NCBI GenBank assembly: GCA_003557765.1
Contig: PWNO01000220.1
Span: 1-21,160, forward strand
Length of the DNA: 21,160 nt
Direction of reading: 5' to 3'
From: Bacteroidales bacterium
GTDB taxonomy: Bacteria; Bacteroidota; Bacteroidia; Bacteroidales; UBA7960
Shown here: piece after piece, positions 1-6,656 of the stretch
Numbering within the stretch: position 1 is the stretch's first letter
Layout: every line of letters begins with the position of its first letter
Notes under the pieces: model-generated
Told to the model about the DNA's origin: nothing
What the model saw: the letters and a program-made list of their open reading frames with translations, nothing else
Database searches by the model: none
Program-made: the position numbers and the translations under genes

Positions 1-301
1 AAAGGAATTGTATCCCCTTGCTCATTCCGGCGGCCACGTCGCGGCTGCGTTTCACCATGTCGGGCAGACTGGCCTTGGCTTCACCGTCGAAGTTTACACC
101 ATAGTCGCCGGCGTGCTTAAGGTAATCAAATACCTGAGCGCTTTTCAGCAAGGCCTTGGTAGGAATGCATCCCCAATTAAGACACACACCGCCCAGCTCA
201 GCTTTTTCCACCACGCCGACTTTCAACCCCAGCTGAGATGCCCTGATGGCAGCTACATAACCGCCAGGACCGCTGCCCAAAACAATCAAATCGTACTTCA
301 T
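1..301 (-). CDS. lpdA: Dihydrolipoyl dehydrogenase, N-terminal part (truncated by window edge)
   Basis: E3 flavoprotein of 2-oxoacid dehydrogenase or glycine cleavage complexes; it reoxidises dihydrolipoamide with NAD+. The ATG is at 301 and 100 residues are visible before the gene runs off the left edge. The FAD-binding Rossmann loop GSGPGG is at residues 9-14. The redox-active disulfide motif [15 protein letters not shown] places the cysteines at 40 and 45, the hallmark of this family within the class I pyridine nucleotide-disulfide oxidoreductases. No E2 or lipoylation gene is in view, so which complex it serves is unknown. The only ORF on the opposite strand here is an antisense shadow. 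Confidence 0.95.
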   Translation of the reverse strand, partial: MKYDLIVLGSGPGGYVAAIRASQLGLKVGVVEKAELGGVCLNWGCIPTKALLKSAQVFDYLKHAGDYGVNFDGEAKASLPDMVKRSRDVAAGMSKGIQFL

Positions 302-670
302 CGTGCTATTTTTTTTATTGATAATTCAACTGATTTCTCTTGTGTTTATGATTTAACCAAATATGTTACATGGCGCTCGCCATACTGAAATTATTGTCGT
401 GTGTGTCAATCCCGGTGGCATGGCTCGGTTATCCTGCCATGCGTTTCATCCATGGTATGGGTTGCCTCTATAGCCATGAATGACTCCGGGGACAGCCAAC
501 ACAATCCGTTACCAATGCATACACAAATATACAAAGCAGGATCAGACGCTGAACCCTAGCCTGATAAAAAAGCGCCTTCCTGTCGGGTTATACTCCCAAA
601 ATAATGTAACATCACAGCAACCTGGCTTGTTCACGGTGATCAGCGATTGATGCATTTGCATTTCCGATTT
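302..670. other. Intergenic spacer upstream of lpdA, no gene seen
   Basis: A 369-nt gap between the lpdA start and the end of the phosphopantetheinyl transferase gene; both are transcribed leftward. It should contain the lpdA promoter, but no exact TAnnTTTG occurs on the minus strand; the nearest is CATATTTG (358-365 on plus as CAAATATG). A near-perfect palindrome lies just upstream at 370-383. A weak inverted repeat (ATCAG at 542-546 with CTGAT at 561-565) precedes an A-run, the wrong polarity for a plus-strand terminator. I see no coding potential. Confidence 0.6.
370..383. promoter_or_regulatory. Palindrome upstream of lpdA, possible operator
   Basis: ATGGCG-CT-CGCCAT is a perfect 6-bp inverted repeat with a 2-nt centre. 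It lies about 70 nt upstream of the lpdA start and beside the best -7-like sequence. Position and symmetry suit a dimeric repressor or activator site, but a single 14-bp palindrome could arise by chance. Confidence 0.25.
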
Positions 671-1312
671 TCAGACATGCTCTACAGTATATACCAGCAG
701 GTAATCTTCTATGGTTTCATAAAACAATTCCATGATCCGGTGTGTTTCTCCTATGTGTAGATGTCCTTTGACCTTGCCGTTTCCGGTATATGTAAAAGGC
801 TCTATTTCGAGGTGCTTGGAGAATTGCAGACCGGTTTCGCCATGTAGTTTGTACAGGGCTTCCTTTGCACCCCAGATGACGTACAGGCTTTCCCGCACAG
901 CTGTCGCGAAGCGGTATTCCTGTTCCCGGTCAGTCAAAAACTTATGTGCCAGGTTCAGGATCTTGTGCTGCATGTGTTCGATATCGATGCCTGTGGGGAA
1001 TCGTTCGCTGATGATGAGGGTGGCAAACTTACCGGAGTGTGCTACGGAAATATGGCCGGCACCATTATCCAGGGAGGGCTTGCCGTATTTGTCGTATGAG
1101 ATTCCGGAGACAGCATGGGCAGGCAGGAGTTTTGGCAGGAGGAGCCGGTAGCTCAGCCAGTGTTTTCTCCTGACCTCTGTGCCTAGGCGGGAATAAAATG
1201 CTTCCTCTTGTGGTGAGAGGCTGGCCATCTCGTAGAGCTCACCGGTGTTTTCGGTGATTTCCCAGATGCCAAGGCGGGCATGCCGCAGGTCTTTTTTCAG
1301 GTAAAGAGGCAT
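671..1312 (-). CDS. 4'-phosphopantetheinyl transferase superfamily protein (Sfp type)
   Basis: Transfers the 4'-phosphopantetheine arm of coenzyme A to a serine of carrier proteins. At 213 residues it has the two-lobed length of Sfp-type enzymes rather than the ~120-residue AcpS type. The Mg-binding motif TGIDIEHM is at residues 107-114 (D110, E112), and the second signature WGAKEALYKLHG is at 147-158, with E151 and K155 as the expected Mg ligand and catalytic lysine. SVAHSG at 89-94 matches the usual SxSHS-like segment. No acpS, polyketide or peptide synthetase gene is nearby, so the target carrier cannot be told. It is divergent from ahcY with a 117-nt gap; ATG at 1312 is the only start giving the full N-lobe. 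Confidence 0.9.
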   Translation of the reverse strand: MPLYLKKDLRHARLGIWEITENTGELYEMASLSPQEEAFYSRLGTEVRRKHWLSYRLLLPKLLPAHAVSGISYDKYGKPSLDNGAGHISVAHSGKFATLIISERFPTGIDIEHMQHKILNLAHKFLTDREQEYRFATAVRESLYVIWGAKEALYKLHGETGLQFSKHLEIEPFTYTGNGKVKGHLHIGETHRIMELFYETIEDYLLVYTVEHV

Positions 1313-1394
1313 GAATGCATTTTTCCGTTACGGGTGTCATTAATCCGCTAAAGGCCAGAATGGCGTGGGCAACAGCCACTATTGATATTAATAT

Positions 1395-1402
1395 TACCTT
1401 TG
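1395..1402 (+). promoter_or_regulatory. Bacteroidota -7 element for ahcY
   Basis: TACCTTTG matches TAnnTTTG, the -7 element of the Bacteroidota primary sigma factor, 27 nt before the ahcY ATG. No good TTTG lies at the expected -33 distance. Confidence 0.6.
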
Positions 1403-1429
1403 CAAAAATAACAAATAAGACGACAGAAG

Positions 1430-2851
1430 ATGGATAACACGATGACAAAAACAGCACTAGATTATAAGATCCGGGACATCTCCCTGGCGGAATTTGGCCG
1501 TAAGGAGATTGCGATCGCAGAGAAGGAAATGCCGGGTTTGATGGCGATACGTAAAAAATATGCCGCACAGAAGCCGCTTGCCGGTGCCCGGGTAACCGGT
1601 TCGCTGCACATGACGGTACAGACAGCCGTGCTTATTGAGACGCTTGTGGCCTTAGGTGCTGATGTGCGTTGGGCCAGCTGCAATATCTTTTCCACGCAGG
1701 ATCACGCCGCTGCGGCCATGGTGGAGGCTGGCGTTCCTGTGTTCGCCTGGAAGGGAGAAACACTCGAAGAATACTGGTGGTGCACCAATCAGGCCCTCAC
1801 CTTTCAGGGCGGCAAAGGTCCGCACCTGATTGTCGACGACGGCGGTGATGCCACCCTGCTGTTGCACCAGGGATACCAGGCCGAAAAAGACCCGTCTTTA
1901 CTCAGCAAGGAAGCATCCAACAAGGAAGAAGCCATCGTACAGGAGCTGATTCGCGACATACACATTGAAGACCCCAGAAAATGGCACCGTGTGGCAGAAA
2001 GCCTGAAAGGCATCTCTGAAGAAACCACCACTGGCGTGCACAGGTTGTACCAGATGATGGAGAAGGGAGAACTCCTGGTTCCGGCCATCAACGTGAACGA
2101 TTCGGTGACCAAGTCCAAGTTTGACAACCTTTATGGTTGCAGGGAGTCTTTGGCCGACGGCATCAAACGTGCTACGGATGTGATGATTGCGGGTAAAGTG
2201 GTCGTTGTTGCAGGCTATGGCGATGTGGGCAAGGGGTGCGCGCACTCCATGCGCAGCTATGGTGCCAGGGTGATCGTGACGGAAATTGACCCCATCTGTG
2301 CCCTGCAGGCAGCCATGGAAGGCTTTGAGGTGAAAACCATGGAAGAAACCCTCGATGAAGGCAACATCTTTGTGACGGCCACCGGCAATAAGGACGTGAT
2401 CACTGCCGATCACATGGCCGGAATGAAAGACCAGGCCATCGTATGTAACATCGGCCACTTTGACAATGAGATACAGGTAGAACAGCTGGAGGCCTGGAAG
2501 GGGGTTGAAAAGATCAACATCAAACCCCAGGTGGATAAGTTTGTCTTTCCTGATGGGCACGAGATCTTTTTGCTGGCTGAGGGCCGCCTGGTCAACCTGG
2601 GCTGTGCCACAGGGCATCCCTCCTTTGTGATGAGCAACAGCTTTACCAACCAGGTGCTTGCACAGATGGACCTCTGGCAGAAGCAATACGAACTGGGCGT
2701 ATACACCCTGCCCAAGCACCTCGATGAAGAAGTCGCTCGGCTGCACCTCGAAAAAATTGGGGTCCGGCTGACCAAGCTCACCGCGGAGCAGGCCGCCTAT
2801 ATTGGCGTAAAGAAAGAAGGGCCGTTTAAACCGGATTACTATAGGTATTGA
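1430..2851 (+). CDS. ahcY: Adenosylhomocysteinase (S-adenosylhomocysteine hydrolase)
   Basis: Cytosolic NAD-dependent enzyme that splits S-adenosylhomocysteine to homocysteine and adenosine, relieving product inhibition of methyltransferases. The 473-residue length fits the long bacterial form. Visible landmarks: [16 protein letters not shown] at residues 57-72, DDGGD at 136-140, the substrate lysine region [11 protein letters not shown] at 223-233 (K228), the NAD-binding loop GYGDVGKG at 262-269, and the C-terminal KPDYYRY typical of the family. ATG 1430 is favoured because a -7 element sits 27 nt upstream; the in-frame ATG at 1442 is an alternative. It is monocistronic here, and the next gene downstream is convergent. 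Confidence 0.98.
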   Translation: MDNTMTKTALDYKIRDISLAEFGRKEIAIAEKEMPGLMAIRKKYAAQKPLAGARVTGSLHMTVQTAVLIETLVALGADVRWASCNIFSTQDHAAAAMVEAGVPVFAWKGETLEEYWWCTNQALTFQGGKGPHLIVDDGGDATLLLHQGYQAEKDPSLLSKEASNKEEAIVQELIRDIHIEDPRKWHRVAESLKGISEETTTGVHRLYQMMEKGELLVPAINVNDSVTKSKFDNLYGCRESLADGIKRATDVMIAGKVVVVAGYGDVGKGCAHSMRSYGARVIVTEIDPICALQAAMEGFEVKTMEETLDEGNIFVTATGNKDVITADHMAGMKDQAIVCNIGHFDNEIQVEQLEAWKGVEKINIKPQVDKFVFPDGHEIFLLAEGRLVNLGCATGHPSFVMSNSFTNQVLAQMDLWQKQYELGVYTLPKHLDEEVARLHLEKIGVRLTKLTAEQAAYIGVKKEGPFKPDYYRY

Positions 2852-2978
2852 TGCCTGTATGCAGGTAAGTTACTGCTAACTGGCTCAGGCCATAACCCCG
2901 TGGCACTCATTCTGGTGTCATGCGGCACCTTGTATGCCACGCAGGCTTCAAGTCATCAAAACCATATGAAATAGGCGA

Positions 2979-3422
2979 TCAATTGCTGACATGCAGGCGG
3001 TTTGTGGCCGGGTTGAAGGTGGCCCGGTATTCCTTTAGCGGGAATTGTGCATCGCCTTCCATGATGGTGCCATCAATCAGCAGGAACACGGATCCGCAGC
3101 ACGGATCCGTCGCCAGCAGCTGGTTGTCAGGGTCTATGCTCACTTTGCAGTTGTGCGGGTCGCAGGGACAAGCCCTGTCAAAGGCACGAAATTCATCTAT
3201 CAGCCGGTGAACGATAATCCCCCGGTAACCCCCGGATTCAAAATCGGAGAACTGATGCGAAGAGCCGGGCCCTGCAAGGTTATAGTGTAAGACGTTGAAG
3301 TTAAAATCCACGCGCACATAAGGCACCGGATGCTCCCTGTCTTTATCGCAGGCCATGGGTAAAAACATCAAAACAATAATGATGAAATAGATGTTGTATC
3401 TTTGTGTTCGCAGGTAATTCAT
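2979..3422 (-). CDS. Small lipoprotein with degenerate Rieske-like domain
   Basis: A 147-residue predicted lipoprotein. Residues 8-22 form a hydrophobic signal segment followed by the lipobox LPMAC with lipidated cysteine C25. The C-terminal half resembles the cluster-binding part of Rieske [2Fe-2S] proteins: FRAFDRACPC at 78-87 matches box 1, and DPCCGSVF...GD...PLKEY at 106-132 matches box 2 (CPCHGS then GPA.PL..Y). The canonical ligands are C-x-H and C-x-x-H. Here box 1 reads C85-P-C87 and box 2 D106-P-C-C109, so three of four ligand positions differ, while extra cysteines (C87, C92, C108, C109) appear. It may bind another metal, form disulfides, or only keep the fold. It probably sits at the cell envelope. 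It is convergent with ahcY and divergent from the next gene. Confidence 0.7.
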   Translation of the reverse strand: MNYLRTQRYNIYFIIIVLMFLPMACDKDREHPVPYVRVDFNFNVLHYNLAGPGSSHQFSDFESGGYRGIIVHRLIDEFRAFDRACPCDPHNCKVSIDPDNQLLATDPCCGSVFLLIDGTIMEGDAQFPLKEYRATFNPATNRLHVSN

Positions 3423-3552
3423 TGTACAATAAAAATAAGAATCAGCTTTGCTTATACCCTGGGCGCGCTTTGATGATTCATTCTCAGGGTGTGTTACTGT
3501 TCCTGGTTTATTATGGTTCAGTTTACTTTGAAAACGTGATATAAAGTTACCA

Positions 3553-3569
3553 TATTTTTGGTAAATTTG
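3553..3569 (+). promoter_or_regulatory. Overlapping -7 elements before the 3597 gene
   Basis: Two TAnnTTTG matches stand close together, TATTTTTG at 3553-3560 and TAAATTTG at 3562-3569. A TTTG at 3527-3530 is 22 nt before the first, close to -33 spacing. They overlap the in-frame upstream codon at 3558 and so argue for the start at 3597. Confidence 0.5.
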
Positions 3570-3596
3570 TTTGCTGGAATAAATCCTGTTTCTCAG

Positions 3597-4175
3597 ATGG
3601 AAGAACTTGTATATATCGTATTGATCGTGGTCTGGTTGCTGGTCAGCTTCCTGAAGCGTAAGCCCAAGTCCGGCAAGCCTGCCGAAAAGCAGCAGCCTGC
3701 ACAGGGTGAAGCGGCGCCCGCTGAAAAAGAAGTGACCGTGGAGGATATGCTTGAAGAGTTTTTTGGCTCGGAATCGAAGAAGGAAAAACCGGAAAAGTTG
3801 GAACCTGTGTTTGATGCCTCAGCGCGCAATGTGAGAAAAGATGATGGATACGAACGCATGGAAGACATCAGGGAGAAGGATTTGCGCGACCAGCGGGATG
3901 AAACGCCCATGTGGGGTCAGGAGCAGCAAAAGAAAGATCCCCGGTTTGAACAATACAAAGACAAGGATGCCGTGTCAGCACCTGCGGGATCTCCTCCTGA
4001 AAAAAAGCAGCAGACCATTGAGGAGTTGATCGCATCGCATAAAAGGGAGGAAGCCATGCGTGCTGCCATGGAGGAAAGGTATGATGGTGCTGGAACAGGG
4101 CTGGAGGGCTTTCCTGAGTTTGATCTTCGGACGGCTGTGATCTTTTCTGAGATACTGAACAGAAAATATGACTAA
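3597..4175 (+). CDS. Hypothetical membrane-anchored charged protein
   Basis: I do not recognise a characterised family. From ATG 3597 the product is 192 residues. Residues 3-20 form one hydrophobic helix, followed by KRK, so the bulk should face the cytoplasm. The middle (about 25-150) is rich in K, E, D, Q and P and looks disordered, with one predicted helix (VEDMLEEFFG, about 47-56). The end has a helical stretch (TIEELIASHKREEAMRAAMEER) and a conserved-looking tail, FDLRTAVIFSEILNRKY, that I associate with uncharacterised Bacteroidota proteins. An upstream in-frame start at 3558 would overlap the -7 element, so I use 3597. It ends 4 nt before the -33 element of the greA leader promoter. 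Confidence 0.75.
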   Translation: MEELVYIVLIVVWLLVSFLKRKPKSGKPAEKQQPAQGEAAPAEKEVTVEDMLEEFFGSESKKEKPEKLEPVFDASARNVRKDDGYERMEDIREKDLRDQRDETPMWGQEQQKKDPRFEQYKDKDAVSAPAGSPPEKKQQTIEELIASHKREEAMRAAMEERYDGAGTGLEGFPEFDLRTAVIFSEILNRKYD

Positions 4176-4179
4176 TTTT

Positions 4180-4211
4180 TTTGCTATTTAAATAATTACT
4201 TCTTATCTTTG
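4180..4211 (+). promoter_or_regulatory. Full Bacteroidota promoter for the greA leader
   Basis: TTTG (4180-4183), a 20-nt spacer, then TATCTTTG (4204-4211) is the complete -33/-7 pair of the phylum with ideal spacing, the best promoter in the window. Transcription should start near 4217-4220, about 250 nt before the greA ATG. Confidence 0.75.
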
Positions 4212-4235
4212 TTTTAGGTAAAAACAAGCTAACCG

Positions 4236-4274
4236 CCTGATGTTGGGTTTAAGACCCGGTATCAGGTATTTTTT
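4236..4274 (+). terminator. Rho-independent terminator inside the greA leader
   Basis: A 13-bp stem, 4236-4248 with 4254-4266 including three G-U pairs, with a 5-nt loop and followed by TATTTTTT. It lies about 60 nt past the 3597 gene and about 20 nt past the inferred leader start, so it could end transcripts from either. Confidence 0.7.
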
Positions 4275-4400
4275 CTGTAAGCCCCCTGTTTCCTAAAGTA
4301 TCAGGCAGGGCTTGTTTGAAATCCGGAGCGGTTCAGGCAAGTGCTGCCAAAAGATAGCGGATTCAGGGGTAATATATTCTTAAACAACAAGCAATAATCT

Positions 4401-4454
4401 CCAGGCGTTCAACGAAGCAAGGATTGGCATCCGTTGAATGTCTGGTCTTCTTTT
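4401..4454 (+). terminator. Terminator-like hairpin just before greA
   Basis: A 14-bp uninterrupted stem (4401-4414 with 4432-4445, two G-U pairs) is followed by TCTTCTTTT and ends 14 nt before the greA ATG. Any greA transcript from the leader promoter must pass through it. The T-tract is interrupted by two C residues, so termination may be partial. Confidence 0.55.
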
Positions 4455-4468
4455 AATATCCTAAGGCT

Positions 4469-4945
4469 ATGAACCAAGTTAAGTATTTCACCAAAGCAGG
4501 GCTTGACAAATTAAAGGACGAGCTGGAGAAGCTCAAGTCTGTGGAAAGACCGAATGTATCGCAGATGATCGCCGAAGCGCGCGAAAAAGGTGACCTTTCA
4601 GAAAATGCAGAATACGATGCAGCTAAAAATGAACAGGGAATGCTCGAGCTTCGTATTGCCAAGCTCGAAGAAACCCTGGCCAATGCCCGAATAATCGATG
4701 AAAGTCAACTCGACGACAGCAAAGTGTCCATCCTGAACACCGTAAAGCTTAAAAACCTCAATAATAATGCGGTGATGACATACACCATCGTCCCTGAAAA
4801 TGAAGCAGATATCAAAAACGGAAAGATTTCTGTCAACTCCCCTATCGCTAAAGGCCTTCTTGGAAAAGAGAAAGGAGAGACTGCAGAAATCAATGTGCCG
4901 GCGGGTCTGATGAAGTTTAAAATCGAAGAAATCTCACGGCAATAA
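4469..4945 (+). CDS. greA: Transcription elongation factor GreA
   Basis: Binds the RNA polymerase secondary channel and stimulates transcript cleavage in backtracked complexes. The 158-residue length is standard. Residues 1-75 form the antiparallel coiled coil with the tip motif GDLSENAEYDAAK (41-53); D42 and E45 correspond to the acidic tip residues that hold the catalytic Mg. Residues from about 80 form the FKBP-like domain (LNTVKLKNL, SPIAKGLLGKEKGETAEI). The start at 4469 is fixed by the MNQVKYFTKAGLDKL N-terminus. It is preceded by the structured leader, so expression is likely attenuated or autoregulated (inference). The HIT gene follows after 24 nt. Confidence 0.97.
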   Translation: MNQVKYFTKAGLDKLKDELEKLKSVERPNVSQMIAEAREKGDLSENAEYDAAKNEQGMLELRIAKLEETLANARIIDESQLDDSKVSILNTVKLKNLNNNAVMTYTIVPENEADIKNGKISVNSPIAKGLLGKEKGETAEINVPAGLMKFKIEEISRQ

Positions 4946-4969
4946 TTGCCGTGAACAAACTTTCCTGTT

Positions 4970-5362
4970 ATGGCAAGCATATTCACAAAAATCGTCAAGG
5001 GAGAAATTCCTGCCTACAAGGTAGCCGAAGACGACAGGTTTCTGGCATTCCTTGACATCAATCCCCTTGCAAAAGGACATACCCTTGTGATTCCCAAGGA
5101 AGAGACAGACAACCTCTTTGACCTGGATGATGACACCTACCGCGACCTCTGGCTTTTTGCGAAAAAAGTGGCTGTAGCGCTGGACAGAACCATGTCGTGT
5201 GAGCGGGTTGGCGTGGCAGTTGTTGGCCTGGAAGTGCCACATGCACACATCCACCTGGTACCAATCAACGGCATCTACGACATTGACTTCAGCAAGCCCA
5301 AACTGGAACTTGGCAGCGAAGAGTTTAACCTCATTGTCAGGCGAATTCAGGAAGCACTGTAA
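4970..5362 (+). CDS. HIT family protein (HinT-like nucleotide hydrolase)
   Basis: Histidine-triad protein of 130 residues. The signature HAHIHLVP at 91-98 gives H91, H93 and H95, with H93 the expected nucleophile that forms a nucleotidyl intermediate. The N-terminus SIFTKIVKGEIPAYKVAEDD and LDINPLAKGHTLVIPK at 28-43 are typical of the Hint branch, which hydrolyses purine nucleoside phosphoramidates and adenylated lysine. It lies 24 nt after greA on the same strand and is probably co-transcribed. It is convergent with ruvC across 51 nt, where I see no clear terminator. Confidence 0.93.
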   Translation: MASIFTKIVKGEIPAYKVAEDDRFLAFLDINPLAKGHTLVIPKEETDNLFDLDDDTYRDLWLFAKKVAVALDRTMSCERVGVAVVGLEVPHAHIHLVPINGIYDIDFSKPKLELGSEEFNLIVRRIQEAL

Positions 5363-5413
5363 GCTGATCCGCACAATCTATTTTCACCTCAGGAACAAAT
5401 CTTTCTTAGCCTC

Positions 5414-5980
5414 TTATTTTCCGGTAATCCGGTCGGGGTTGTCGTGAATGAAGGCCTTCCAGCTGCTGTAGTTTTTTTTGTCTCCGGCACCTTTCCCCGT
5501 GTGTTGATAATGGTGACACAGTGCTACCGCAATGGCGTCGGTGCTGTCGAGATCCTCCGGCATCTCTGTGAGGTGAAGGATGTGGCTGAGCATGCCTGCC
5601 ACCTGTTCCTTTGACGAGCCGCCTTTTCCGGTGATCGATTGCTTGATTTTGCGCGGGGAGTATTCAAACACCGGGATGCCGCGGTGCAGGGCAGCTGCGA
5701 TGGCCACACCCTGCGCCCGCCCGAGCTTGAGCATCGACTGCACGTTTTTCCCGAAAAAAGGACTTTCAACCGCCAGTTCATCCGGATGGAAGGTGTCGAT
5801 GTTGCGCAACACGGTCTCAAAAATTTTCTTGAGCTTAAGCGGCTGGCTATTGAGTCTGTCAAGCTTCAGCACGTTCATGGCCAGCACGTCGATCTTATTT
5901 TGACGAAAGCCCAGGACACCCAGGCCCATATTGTTAGTGCCGGGGTCAATGCCGATGATGATCTTGTCATAATCTGCCAT
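5414..5980 (-). CDS. ruvC: Crossover junction endodeoxyribonuclease RuvC
   Basis: Holliday junction resolvase, a dimeric RNase H-fold nuclease working with RuvAB. At 188 residues it is a little longer than the E. coli enzyme (173). The four acidic metal ligands are visible in order: D12 in GIDPGT, E72 in AVESPFF, and D145 and D148 in LDSTDAIAVALCHHY. GRAQGVAIAAA at 88-98 and YSPRKIKQSITGKG at 107-120 are conserved family segments. The C-terminal tail after about 160 is an extension common in Bacteroidota. A -7 element lies at 6021-6028. No ruvA or ruvB is in the window. Confidence 0.96.
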   Translation of the reverse strand: MADYDKIIIGIDPGTNNMGLGVLGFRQNKIDVLAMNVLKLDRLNSQPLKLKKIFETVLRNIDTFHPDELAVESPFFGKNVQSMLKLGRAQGVAIAAALHRGIPVFEYSPRKIKQSITGKGGSSKEQVAGMLSHILHLTEMPEDLDSTDAIAVALCHHYQHTGKGAGDKKNYSSWKAFIHDNPDRITGK

Positions 5981-6020
5981 GTGTAATTGCGCTCAGGTGA
6001 TACTCCTTTCCCGGAGCATG

Positions 6021-6028
6021 CAAATCTA
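6021..6028 (-). promoter_or_regulatory. -7 element for ruvC
   Basis: CAAATCTA on plus reads TAGATTTG on minus, an exact TAnnTTTG match 40 nt before the ruvC start. No clear -33 partner. Confidence 0.5.
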
Positions 6029-6116
6029 AGGAAAAATATGGCATCCAGGTTGTGCATGGCCATATCGCTGCGCCCCGGCTGTTAAGGGAGGCCTGGTGCA
6101 CAGCTGACGACACGGC

Positions 6117-6461
6117 TCACTGATCCCGTGTATCCTCCTCATCTTCTTCGTCGTACTCATCTTCTTCGTCGTGTGCTTTTTCATCTTCTATGAGCTCGGT
6201 CTCTTCCTTCTCCTCATTATCGTTTTCCAGTGTGCCGAGGTATAACGGAAGGGCCAGCAGGATCAGCACAAAGATAGTGACCATACCCAGGATGATCACC
6301 GGATTGGGTCCCGGCCGCTTCCGGTCCCTTGCTCGCTGCCGCCGCATGGCTTTCACATGCTGCATCCACAAAATGGTCAGCAGCAATATCACCAAAATAA
6401 TGACCAGCCACCAGGAGGCCAGGATGCTTTCAAAAATGCCTGTTGTTTCGAAAAGGGTCAT
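6117..6461 (-). CDS. Small two-helix membrane protein with acidic tail
   Basis: Unrecognised 114-residue protein. Two hydrophobic segments at about residues 16-33 and 54-75 are separated by a strongly basic loop (KAMRRQRARDRKRPGP, about 37-52), which should be cytoplasmic by the positive-inside rule, leaving both ends outside. Residues 80-114 are almost entirely acidic, with an imprecise DEED/EYDEED repeat; at DNA level this comes from repeated TCTTCTTCG-type triplets on the plus strand. It is upstream of ruvC on the same strand, separated by 136 nt containing the ruvC -7 element, so they are probably separate units. Function unknown. Confidence 0.7.
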   Translation of the reverse strand: MTLFETTGIFESILASWWLVIILVILLLTILWMQHVKAMRRQRARDRKRPGPNPVIILGMVTIFVLILLALPLYLGTLENDNEEKEETELIEDEKAHDEEDEYDEEDEEDTRDQ

Positions 6462-6613
6462 GAGTTAATGGGTTTTTAATGGGTGTATGTAGTTTGTTGA
6501 CAAGTTATTGACTATGCGCTTTTATCCAATAGTTAATTATCGGAGAAAACGTTGGCTGGCTGTGTAATGGTGCTTCCTCCCCACAGACATCTCATTACAG
6601 ATATAAATTTACG

Positions 6614-6621
6614 TACCTTTG
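6614..6621 (+). promoter_or_regulatory. -7 element for the pdxA-murF/alr unit
   Basis: TACCTTTG matches TAnnTTTG and sits 35 nt before ATG 6657. It lies inside the longest possible reading frame, so the earlier in-frame codons cannot be the start from this promoter. Confidence 0.6.
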
Positions 6622-6656
6622 TAGGAATAAAAAATTATTTTGCAAAAATTATTGTG

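Larger units (their letters stand above)
4218..4455 (+). ncRNA. Structured greA leader or leader-derived small RNA
   Basis: A 240-nt transcribed spacer dense in pairing. Hairpin 1 is 4236-4266 with a T-run. Hairpin 2 pairs 4279-4288 with 4302-4313, with a 2-nt bulge. A third domain is closed by AATCCG (4320-4325) and CGGATT (4358-4363) around GGCA/TGCC (4336-4339, 4345-4348). Hairpin 4 (4401-4445) ends in TCTTCTTTT. A competing fold pairs AAACAAGC (4222-4229) with GCTTGTTT (4310-4317) and GCCTGAT (4235-4241) with ATCAGGC (4300-4306); it would break hairpins 1 and 2. I see none of the conserved cores of RNase P RNA, tmRNA or SRP RNA. It could be an attenuator for greA, a terminated small RNA, or both. 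The start is inferred from the promoter. Confidence 0.6.

Noticed and set aside
8..388. 126-codon plus-strand frame at the left edge
   Set aside because: It is antisense to the clear lpdA N-terminus and has no family motifs.
1898..2746. 282-codon minus-strand frame inside ahcY
   Set aside because: It is fully antisense to a strongly conserved enzyme; its histidine-rich composition reflects the complement of common codons.
2900..2940. Inverted repeat GTGGCA/TGCCAC with inner GGTG/CACC between ahcY and the lipoprotein gene
   Set aside because: Large internal loops and no T-run; too weak to call a terminator.
4218..4455. greA leader as 6S RNA, RNase P RNA, tmRNA or SRP RNA
   Set aside because: I found no GAGGAAAGTCC core of RNase P, no tRNA-like ends or tag frame of tmRNA and no SRP tetraloop core. 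6S cannot be fully excluded, but 5' and 3' ends do not pair as a long closing stem.
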